DNA from: an uncultured Sutterella sp.
GTDB taxonomy: Bacteria; Pseudomonadota; Gammaproteobacteria; Burkholderiales; Burkholderiaceae_F
DNA: 10,171 bases
Assembly: GCA_905192805.1 (NCBI GenBank)
Contig: CAJJMF010000086.1
Coordinates: 1 to 10,171 of the forward strand
Direction of reading: 5' to 3'
In this document: in pieces, positions 1 through 6,019 of the stretch
Position numbering within the stretch: position 1 is the first letter of the stretch
Layout: each line of letters begins with the position of its first letter
Program-made: the position numbers and the translations under genes
The notes under the pieces: model-generated
What the model was told of the DNA's origin: nothing
What the model saw: only the letters and a program-made list of their open reading frames with translations
Database searches by the model: none

Positions 1-41
1 GGAGTCTCCTTAGATATAGGTTGAGTCTTTTGAGGGTTGGG

Positions 42-76
42 CCCGTAGCGTGACGACACACGCTACGGGTTTTTTT
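42..76 (+). terminator. Rho-independent terminator of an upstream gene
   Basis: A perfect 11-bp stem pairs 42-52 (CCCGTAGCGTG) with 59-69 (CACGCTACGGG) around a six-base loop, and seven T residues follow at 70-76. This is a textbook intrinsic terminator for + strand transcription. The gene it ends lies left of the window. By the usual gene order near dnaG this could be rpsU or a YqeY/GatB-like gene, but the 41 bases before the stem are too few to tell. It separates that gene's transcription from dnaG, so dnaG needs its own promoter. Confidence 0.92.
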
Positions 77-133
77 CGTCCCGCGTCAGGGCAAACGCCA
101 ATCCCTTTTTTTGGGACCGAACCTTAGGCTAAC

Positions 134-162
134 TTGTGGGGCGTCCTCAGAGCTCCTATACT
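134..162 (+). promoter_or_regulatory. Probable sigma-70 promoter of dnaG
   Basis: TTGTGG at 134-139 and TATACT at 157-162 are separated by 17 bases, with a -10 match of five in six and a weak -35. It sits just after the upstream terminator and about 50 bases before the dnaG ATG. That leaves a leader of roughly 42 bases without a visible Shine-Dalgarno sequence. The TTG of this -35 box also opens the longest reading frame in this phase, which is why that upstream start is not believed. Confidence 0.5.
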
Positions 163-211
163 CTATAAACTACTCTTGCCGCAATTCACTCTTTTTCCCA
201 AACGCCGTACC

Positions 212-2692
212 ATGATTCCCGAGGGTTTTATTACCAGCTTACTTGACCGTGCCGATATCGTCGACGTGATCGGGCGTTATGTGCCACTCAAGAAGGCTGG
301 TCGCAATATGCAGGCGTGTTGCCCTTTTCATAAGGAAAAAACGCCCTCCTTTTCAGTCAGTCCCACGAAACAGTTTTACAAGTGTTTTGGTTGCGGGGTC
401 TCGGGTAACGCCATCGGGTTTGTCATGGCCTATGAGGGGCTAGATTTCCCCGAGGCGGTGCGTAAAGTCGCGGGTTTTTATGGGATGACTGTGCCCGAAG
501 ACACCTCACCCGCGCGAGCACGTCAACGGGAAAAGTCTCGTACGCTTACCGACTACATGGCAGAAGCAGCCGGTTTTTATACCGAAAAACTTCGCACTGC
601 CCCTCGGGTCATTGACTATTTGAAGGCTCGAGCGATTCATTCCGATACCGCCGAACGATTTGGTCTAGGCTACTCGCCCGATGAGTGGCACAGCCTAAAG
701 GATCTCTTTGGCCCCCGCTATGAGGATAAGGCGCTCGAAGAGTGCGGTTTGGTGAACGTTAAAAATGATCGCCGTTACGATGCGTTCCGTGGTCGCTTGA
801 TGTTTCCCATTCGTAATCCCAAGGGGCAAGTGATCGGGTTTGGCGCTCGAACCCTCAACGGGGATGAGCAGCCCAAATACCTCAATAGTCCCGAAACGCC
901 GATCTACCACAAGGGTAGTGAGCTCTATGGGCTTTATGAAGGGCGCGAAGCTATTCATCAGAAGGGGCGAGCGATTGTCTGTGAAGGTTACATGGACGTG
1001 ATTCAACTCTCCCAGGCAGGCTTTACTGAGTCCGTTGCTGCCTTGGGAACGTCCATTACCACCGAACACGTCCATAAGCTCTTTAAGTTGGCCGATACGG
1101 TGTATTTCTCGTTTGACGGGGATACGGCGGGACGTAAGGCGGCACGTCGAGCTCTGGAGGCGACTTTACCCGTGATCACGGACGTGCAAAAGGCAGGCTT
1201 TATTATCTTGCCCCCAGAGCACGATCCCGATAGTTTGATTAAAGCCGAAGGCCCTCAGGCCTATGAGGCTGAAATTGACAAAGCCTATACGTTGACGGGG
1301 TTTGTGAAGCATTTGCTCTTAGAAGGCAAAGAGCTCATGTATGCCGAAGAGCGTGCCAAGATCGTTGCCGAAGCGAAACCGTTAGTGATGGCGATGCAAA
1401 ACGCCCCGATCTTGCGTCTCACGCTCATTAAGGAAATCGCCGGGATTGCACGCTTGACGTCCGATGAAATTCAGCGTCAGTACGGACTAATGACGGCAGC
1501 ACCGCGCCCCAGTGTCGCGAGTGGGTATGACCGTGGTTCACGTTTTGGCAATCATCGACGTGCTCCTCTTGAGCGTCGTGTGCGGGTGAAGGATATCCGT
1601 GAGCGGATGATTCAGCTCTTTTTGGCCTATCCCTCGTTGCTCTCCACGTGGAGTCACCAAATTGAAGAGGAATTTTTAGAGGCAGACCATCCGCTTTCGC
1701 AAGAAATTGTGGCGCTCTGGCGCGCTTCGGTGGACGAGGATGGGCATCCCGTGCGTTCGGCTGCGGCGCTCTTACAAGGTTTGGGTGCGAGTGATTCCCT
1801 CGATTACTATCAGAGTTTATTAGCTGAAGAAATTGATGTGGATACTCCCTTTGAAAGTGCTGATTTGGAAATGAAGCGCGCGTTTGTTGAAATCGAGCTC
1901 GAACGTGTGAAGGGCCGTATTGAAATGGAGGCACGCTCCGGGGTGACCGATGCGGAGATTTTACGTCCGCTTATCGAGCGTCGCGAAGAGTTACGTCAAC
2001 TCATCGTGCGGCTTTCCGCGGAAGAACGTAATTACCGTCAACGGCTCGACTTACAAAAACGTTGGGAAAAAGATCGTGAATTTCAGGAGACCCAACGCGG
2101 TGGGGGCGACAGTCCGCTCGCTTTATCCGACCATCCGATTGTTCGAAAACTCCAAGAGCACTTGCGTGGACAGGACGGAATCAAGAGTGCAACCACACAA
2201 GTAGAAGCCGTTCAGGCGCTCGTGGATGGGGAAGCCCATCCCGCCCCCATCAAGGGGCCGACGGCGGCGCCGTCGACGAGTCCAAAACGGGCTTCGGGTT
2301 CGCAAGGTTGGGGAGCGGGAGCTCCCAAACAAGGATTTGTTCGCCCGCCCGAGACCGTTCCGTCTGCTGACGAGACTCCCGCGTCGGAGACGACAGCCTC
2401 GACCACGAATGCAGTGGGAGGAGCCGTGGCCGCGCTGGCTGCCGTGAACGCTCTGCAGGCACAACGGATCCCCCAGCAAAGTGCTCCAGCCGAGGATTGG
2501 GAGCTCGCCCTATCGGAAGCCAATGAGGCGGCCAGCGAAGGGGCTTGGGAGACGATCGATGCGGTGAGTGGTGCGCATTGGGCTCCCGACGATACGAGTG
2601 CGATGATGCCATCCGATATAACGGTCGACGCCGATGACGACGAACAAGCCTATCAGTTTGAAAACGAGTTTTTGGACGATCCGTCGGAGTAG
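212..2692 (+). CDS. dnaG: DNA primase DnaG with a long disordered C-terminal tail
   Basis: DnaG makes the short RNA primers for DNA replication in the cytoplasm, working with the replicative helicase DnaB. From ATG 212 the product is 826 residues. The CHC2 zinc ribbon is visible near the N-terminus: C37, H40, C58 and C61 in the ACCPFH and CFGCG motifs. The TOPRIM catalytic core carries E258 in EGYMDV and the D302-G303-D304 motif in DGDTAGRKA. An alpha-helical DnaB-binding type region follows up to about residue 625. From about 630 to 826 the chain turns into Pro/Ala/Ser/Gly-rich and then acidic low-complexity sequence; E. coli DnaG is 581 residues and lacks such a tail. The start at 212 (MIPEGFI) matches the conserved N-terminus of betaproteobacterial primases; the longer frame from TTG 134 runs through the promoter. 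No good Shine-Dalgarno is seen. Function is sure, tail function unknown. Confidence 0.97.
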   Translation: MIPEGFITSLLDRADIVDVIGRYVPLKKAGRNMQACCPFHKEKTPSFSVSPTKQFYKCFGCGVSGNAIGFVMAYEGLDFPEAVRKVAGFYGMTVPEDTSPARARQREKSRTLTDYMAEAAGFYTEKLRTAPRVIDYLKARAIHSDTAERFGLGYSPDEWHSLKDLFGPRYEDKALEECGLVNVKNDRRYDAFRGRLMFPIRNPKGQVIGFGARTLNGDEQPKYLNSPETPIYHKGSELYGLYEGREAIHQKGRAIVCEGYMDVIQLSQAGFTESVAALGTSITTEHVHKLFKLADTVYFSFDGDTAGRKAARRALEATLPVITDVQKAGFIILPPEHDPDSLIKAEGPQAYEAEIDKAYTLTGFVKHLLLEGKELMYAEERAKIVAEAKPLVMAMQNAPILRLTLIKEIAGIARLTSDEIQRQYGLMTAAPRPSVASGYDRGSRFGNHRRAPLERRVRVKDIRERMIQLFLAYPSLLSTWSHQIEEEFLEADHPLSQEIVALWRASVDEDGHPVRSAAALLQGLGASDSLDYYQSLLAEEIDVDTPFESADLEMKRAFVEIELERVKGRIEMEARSGVTDAEILRPLIERREELRQLIVRLSAEERNYRQRLDLQKRWEKDREFQETQRGGGDSPLALSDHPIVRKLQEHLRGQDGIKSATTQVEAVQALVDGEAHPAPIKGPTAAPSTSPKRASGSQGWGAGAPKQGFVRPPETVPSADETPASETTASTTNAVGGAVAALAAVNALQAQRIPQQSAPAEDWELALSEANEAASEGAWETIDAVSGAHWAPDDTSAMMPSDITVDADDDEQAYQFENEFLDDPSE

Positions 2693-2774
2693 ACAAGAAA
2701 AACGACGCCTTTTTCCCCTAAAGACTAGGGCGAAGTTGGCTCAAAAGAGCTAGGCGTTGGAGCTCAAAGCTCGT

Positions 2775-2780
2775 TACAAT
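2775..2780 (+). promoter_or_regulatory. Possible -10 box of the ABC importer operon
   Basis: TACAAT at 2775-2780 matches the sigma-70 -10 consensus at five of six positions, about 145 bases before the binding-protein ATG. No hexamer 15 to 19 bases upstream resembles TTGACA. The promoter is therefore weak, activator-dependent or wrongly placed. It lies downstream of the dnaG stop, so the importer probably has its own transcription start, but read-through from dnaG cannot be excluded because no convincing terminator separates them. Confidence 0.3.
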
Positions 2781-2802
2781 TTGGGCAGTTTGATTGGTGT
2801 TG

Positions 2803-2885
2803 CCTCCCTAGCGTGATGATCACAATGTGGGGAGGATGAATCCCTGGGAGTGCGTCTGTCGCTTACCGCACAGAACCCCAGAGGA
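2803..2885 (+). promoter_or_regulatory. Structured leader, candidate riboswitch upstream of ABC importer
   Basis: Two hairpins are visible. The first pairs CCTCCC (2803-2808) with GGGAGG (2830-2835). Inside it an internal loop (TAGC on one side, AATGTG on the other) leads to a small GTGA/TCAC stem (2813-2816 with 2820-2823). The second pairs TCC-CTGGG (2841-2848) with CCCAG-A-GGA (2877-2885) and encloses GTGCG/CGCAC (2850-2854 with 2867-2871). CCTCC at 2803-2807 is also perfectly complementary to the Shine-Dalgarno GGAGG at 2913-2917, so a switch between two folds is possible. The setting, a compact hairpin before an NMT1-family gene in a betaproteobacterium, fits the NMT1-motif (xanthine-I) riboswitch family. 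I cannot confirm the conserved bases from memory. TPP, cobalamin, FMN and SAM consensus elements are absent. Confidence 0.35.
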
Positions 2886-2926
2886 TGGGCAACCGAAAAA
2901 AGAATAAAAATTGGAGGAAAAAAAGG

Positions 2927-3877
2927 ATGCAACACTCCGCGAAATTGGCTAGCGCACTCTTTTGCGCTTTGTTGACGATGTCGGGCCTTGCTGAAGCCAA
3001 ACTTCGTCTTGGGGTGCTCCCAGCAGCCGATTCGATTGTTCTGTATACGGCTCAGGATAAGGGGCTTTTCCGTGAAGCTGGGTTAGACGTGGAAATTATT
3101 CCCTTTAAGTCAGCGTTGGAAATCGGTGCCGCCATGCGAGCCAATCAGCTTGACGGTCATTTTGGCGACTTAATGAATGTGTTGAGCCAGAATGCACGTG
3201 GCGTGCCCCAGGCGGTGGTCTTAACGACAACGCATACGAGTGCCGCACAGCGCAACTTTGCTATGGGCACTTCGCCTCAGGCGGCTAACGATATTAAGGA
3301 GTTAGCAGATCTAAAGGGTACCGATACGGCCATGAGTTCGTCGACCATCATTGATTACTTGTTGGATCGTATGGCGCAAGAGGCTAAGCTTCCGGATGGC
3401 GCCCTCAAACGTGTCGAAGTCAAACAGATCCCTATTCGTTTGCAGATGTTGCTCTCAGGGCAAACACCGACGGCACTCTTGCCCGAGCCGTTAGTCTCGG
3501 TGGTGCAAGCCAAGGGGGGACGTGTTATTTGGGATGACCGTCAACTCGACGAGACACAGGCCGTGGTAGCCCTGAAAAAGACTGAACTCACGCCCGACAA
3601 TATCAAGGGGCTCCGTAGTGCCGTTGCTAAAGCCGCTAAGCTGATTGAGTCCGATCCGGATACGTATCGCGCGGTGATGGTTGAAAAGGGCTTGCTCCCG
3701 AAACCCGTGGCTTCGCACTACACAATGTTGCGTTTCTCGCTGTTTAAGACGGCTGACGGTTTACCGCCGTTACCGAGCGCAGAGGAAGTCAAACGCGTGG
3801 GCGACTGGATGCTTTCCCATAAGATGCTCGATACGTTACCGCGTTACGAAGACGTGGTCGTACCCGCCCAGCCCTAA
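2927..3877 (+). CDS. ABC importer periplasmic binding protein, NMT1/TauA-like
   Basis: This is the 316-residue solute receptor of the importer encoded by this gene and the next two. Residues 1-24 form a Sec signal peptide: a basic start with K6, a hydrophobic core and a cleavage site after Ala-Glu-Ala at 22-24. There is no convincing lipobox. The mature part begins with KLRLGVLPAADS, followed by the stretch DKGLFREAGLDVEIIPF, which is typical of NMT1/TauA/SsuA-type receptors. Such proteins bind sulfonates, thiamine precursors, purine-related or other small molecules; the substrate cannot be named here. The start is ATG 2927, with GGAGG at 2913-2917 nine bases upstream. An in-frame ATG at 2885 would put a very basic 14-residue stretch before the signal peptide and lies inside a leader hairpin, so it is rejected. 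The following ATPase gene starts 25 bases after the stop. Confidence 0.85.
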   Translation: MQHSAKLASALFCALLTMSGLAEAKLRLGVLPAADSIVLYTAQDKGLFREAGLDVEIIPFKSALEIGAAMRANQLDGHFGDLMNVLSQNARGVPQAVVLTTTHTSAAQRNFAMGTSPQAANDIKELADLKGTDTAMSSSTIIDYLLDRMAQEAKLPDGALKRVEVKQIPIRLQMLLSGQTPTALLPEPLVSVVQAKGGRVIWDDRQLDETQAVVALKKTELTPDNIKGLRSAVAKAAKLIESDPDTYRAVMVEKGLLPKPVASHYTMLRFSLFKTADGLPPLPSAEEVKRVGDWMLSHKMLDTLPRYEDVVVPAQP

Positions 3878-3902
3878 TGAATGCCAGAGTAAGGGGAATA
3901 GG

Positions 3903-4724
3903 TTGTCCGAGGTTGGATTAAAACTCCGAGTCACATCACTCGGTATCGGCTACGACAAGGAAACGGTGCTAAACGCCCTGTCGTTTACGTTACCAGCGGG
4001 GGGCTCGCTCGCCGTTATTGGTGAGTCGGGCTGTGGAAAATCGACCCTGTTGACAACCTTAGCTCAATTACATCCCGCGCTACAGGGCACGATTCACTGG
4101 GAAGACGAGACGGGTCGATCCGTCTCTCTCTCCGAACGTCGTGTCAGTTTCGTGTGGCAACGCTTAGGGCTCTTTCCTTGGAAACGGGTCCAAGATAATT
4201 TACGGTTACCGCTACAGTTACACCCCGACATTTGTCCAGAAAGTGAACGCGAAAGTCGTGTGACAGCCCTGATTGAACAGTTGGGGTTAACGGGACTCGA
4301 ACGTCGTTTCCCATCAGCGCTCTCGGGAGGACAAAACCAACGCCTCGCTCTGGGCCGCTCCCTCATTTCCCGCCCCGAAGTGCTCTTTATGGATGAGCCG
4401 TTTTCGGCGTTGGATGCACTGTTACGCGAGCGACTTCAAGATCATCTGCGTGCTTTACGCCAATCCCATCCCGGCACGATGATCTTTGTGACCCACGATA
4501 TCCGGGAAGCCGTGTTCTTAGGGTCTCATATCCTCATGCTCTTTCCAAAAGCCACAGGACGAGCCCCCATCTTTTCGGAAAATGACGCCTTTATCCCGGA
4601 ATGGGGCTCCTCGGATCGTGAGTCGACGCACTTTGAAGCCACGGTTCGTCACATTCACAAAACGTTGATGCAACAAGACGTTCATGACGCTGTCAATGCT
4701 CAGAACACTAAGGAGGGGCTATGA
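3903..4724 (+). CDS. ABC importer ATP-binding protein, NitT/TauT class
   Basis: This is the cytoplasmic ATPase that powers the importer, 273 residues. All ABC motifs are intact: Walker A GESGCGKST (40-48), Q-loop Q86, signature LSGGQ (140-144), Walker B LFMDEP (161-166, with D164 and E165), D-loop SALD (168-171) and H-loop H198. The segment LGLFPWKRVQDN after the Q-loop is characteristic of the SsuB/TauB/nitrate-type subfamily. The chosen start is TTG 3903, preceded by AAGGGG at 3891-3896 with a six-base gap; no in-frame ATG lies nearby, and the longer upstream frame overlaps the binding-protein gene. The TGA stop overlaps the permease ATG (ATGA at 4721-4724), which implies translational coupling. 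The tail after the ATPase core is somewhat longer than the bare domain and unassigned. Confidence 0.88.
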   Translation: MSEVGLKLRVTSLGIGYDKETVLNALSFTLPAGGSLAVIGESGCGKSTLLTTLAQLHPALQGTIHWEDETGRSVSLSERRVSFVWQRLGLFPWKRVQDNLRLPLQLHPDICPESERESRVTALIEQLGLTGLERRFPSALSGGQNQRLALGRSLISRPEVLFMDEPFSALDALLRERLQDHLRALRQSHPGTMIFVTHDIREAVFLGSHILMLFPKATGRAPIFSENDAFIPEWGSSDRESTHFEATVRHIHKTLMQQDVHDAVNAQNTKEGL

Positions 4725-5479
4725 TCAAACTCATAGGGCGTTATGCATTAGGGTTTGCCGTGCTCGCGTTTTTGTGGGAAGCGGGATCGCTGAGTATGGG
4801 CGAAACGTTACTACCGAGCGTTGAATCGACCGTAAAGGCGTTCATCGAAGCCCTTCAAACCAGCACCTTCTGGGCCGCCGTAGGCATCAGTACCTGGCGT
4901 TTAGCGATTGGATTGTTAGCGGCCGTGGCGGTTTCCTTTCCCTTGGGACTGTGGATGGGGCATTGTTCGCGAGCAGACAAACTCCTCAGTCCGCTTCTCT
5001 TTATCACGTTTCCCCTTCCTAAAATTGTGTTATTGCCGGTCTTTTTCACGTTGGTCGGCCTCGGGGATGCCTCGCGCATTTTATTAATTGGTTTAACGGT
5101 GGGGTACCAAATCCTTGTCATTATTCGTGATGAGGCACTGAATTTGGATCCCGCCTATATGAAGAGTTTTCGCTCGATGGGAGGGACTCCCTCCCAAGCC
5201 ATTTGGCATGTGTATGTGCCCGCGGCCTTACCGTCCCTTTTTACGGCACTGAAGGTGGCAGCGGGTACGGCAATGGCGGTGTTGTTTTTAGCCGAAAGTT
5301 TTGCGACGACCTCGGGTCTTGGGTATCTCATTATGGATGCTTGGGGGCTCGGTGATGTCCTCAACATGTTTGTGGCGATTTTGGGGATGAGTTTTTTAGG
5401 GTTAGCTCTCTACGGGTTGATTGTGATCTTAGAGCGCGTACTGTGCCCATGGTCCGTGCGTGGTAATGTCCGTCGCTAG
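4721..5479 (+). CDS. ABC importer permease, SsuC/TauC-like
   Basis: This is the inner-membrane channel subunit, 252 residues, the usual size for this family. About six hydrophobic helices can be seen, the first near residues 7-24. The cytoplasmic coupling (EAA-type) loop is around 147-172: KSFRSMGGTPSQAIWHVYVP, with Gly155 in the conserved position and a V-P-A-A-L-P end. It belongs to the BPD_transp_1 superfamily, sulfonate/nitrate/taurine branch. A strong Shine-Dalgarno AAGGAGG (4710-4716) lies four bases before the ATG, and the start overlaps the ATPase stop. A single permease gene suggests a homodimer with two copies of the ATPase. No strong terminator follows, so some transcripts may run on towards rpoD. 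Confidence 0.88.
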   Translation: MIKLIGRYALGFAVLAFLWEAGSLSMGETLLPSVESTVKAFIEALQTSTFWAAVGISTWRLAIGLLAAVAVSFPLGLWMGHCSRADKLLSPLLFITFPLPKIVLLPVFFTLVGLGDASRILLIGLTVGYQILVIIRDEALNLDPAYMKSFRSMGGTPSQAIWHVYVPAALPSLFTALKVAAGTAMAVLFLAESFATTSGLGYLIMDAWGLGDVLNMFVAILGMSFLGLALYGLIVILERVLCPWSVRGNVRR

Positions 5480-5481
5480 CG

Positions 5482-5550
5482 CCCATTCCTCCTTTTTGTG
5501 TTCACTTTCGCTTAACTGTGTCCAAAATACCTCAGAGTAGGAGGAAGGGG
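5482..5550 (+). other. Long-range inverted repeat after the permease
   Basis: TTCCTCCT at 5486-5493 is perfectly complementary to AGGAGGAA at 5539-5546, and CCC/GGG extend the match beyond one mismatch. The intervening loop is about 45 bases. There is no T-tract after the right arm, so it is not a normal intrinsic terminator. It could fold in the transcript end of the ABC operon. Pyrimidine/purine-rich arms like these can also arise by chance. Confidence 0.25.
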
Positions 5551-5776
5551 GTGATTTTGTCTCAAAAAATACACAAAGCCTACGGAGACAAGGGGTTCGA
5601 AGGTGTGTTTGGGCTAAAAATGACCGAAAAAAGGGAGGGTTTACCGCAAAAAAATGCAAAATTCTATTAGTAATTCCCATTAGATGACATACCGAAGTGC
5701 GTTCAGATGTGGCATTATTTCCTAATCACGCTTGTGAAGTTTTGTCAAGTCTCGGGATGTTAATTTTTACAGCGTT

Positions 5777-5806
5777 CTGAAAATAGATTCAACATCTCGG
5801 TATAAA
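5777..5806 (+). promoter_or_regulatory. Probable sigma-70 promoter of rpoD
   Basis: CTGAAA at 5777-5782 (four of six consensus bases) and TATAAA at 5801-5806 (five of six) are separated by 18 bases. Transcription would begin near 5813 and give a leader of about 205 bases. A TTGACC hexamer follows at 5813-5818 and could be the -35 of a second start, but its -10 is poor. No heat-shock type promoter was convincing. Confidence 0.4.
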
Positions 5807-6019
5807 AGTGGATTGACCGCTTCCGAGCGCGACATTTTGCTGTGCACTCAACTGTCCCATCCTATGGGTGATGAATGTAGAGCAAAGTGCAATGCGAGAA
5901 TCCACAGTCTCAAACGCATATCGCGTTTAGTTACGCGTCCTCTGGCAATCCTGTGAGTAGCAATACGGCTCCTGAGGCATATAGACGTATATCCCTAGGA
6001 GTAATAATTGAGGGAAGGT

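Larger units (their letters stand above)
5480..6019. other. 540-base intergenic region and rpoD leader, no credible gene
   Basis: No reading frame here has family resemblance or a good ribosome site; a minus-strand frame across 5429-5680 overlaps the permease end and looks random. The left part is A-rich with the inverted repeat listed separately. The right part, downstream of the probable rpoD promoter, contains three small inverted repeats: CCCAT-CCT-ATGGG (5856-5868), AAACGC-ATATC-GCGTTT (5912-5928) and ATATA-GACG-TATAT (5979-5992). They could structure the leader of the rpoD message. I recognise no known regulatory RNA family here. Confidence 0.6.

Noticed and set aside
134..211. Upstream TTG start that would add 26 residues to DnaG
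   Set aside because: The TTG falls in a -35 box of a good promoter, the added residues are not conserved in primases, and ATG 212 gives the expected MIPEGFI beginning.
2885..2926. Earlier ATG for the binding protein
   Set aside because: It lies in a leader hairpin with no spaced ribosome site and would place 14 very basic residues before a clean signal peptide; ATG 2927 has GGAGG nine bases upstream.
3681..3902. Longer N-terminus for the ABC ATPase
   Set aside because: It overlaps the binding-protein gene by about 200 bases in another frame and lacks ABC-family sequence; TTG 3903 has a good ribosome site.
5590..5610. GGGGTTCGAAGG, resembling a tRNA T-arm
   Set aside because: No acceptor, D or anticodon arms can be paired around it.
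6008..6019. TTG start four codons before RpoD ATG
   Set aside because: It would place the start on the Shine-Dalgarno sequence itself; ATG 6020 is properly spaced.
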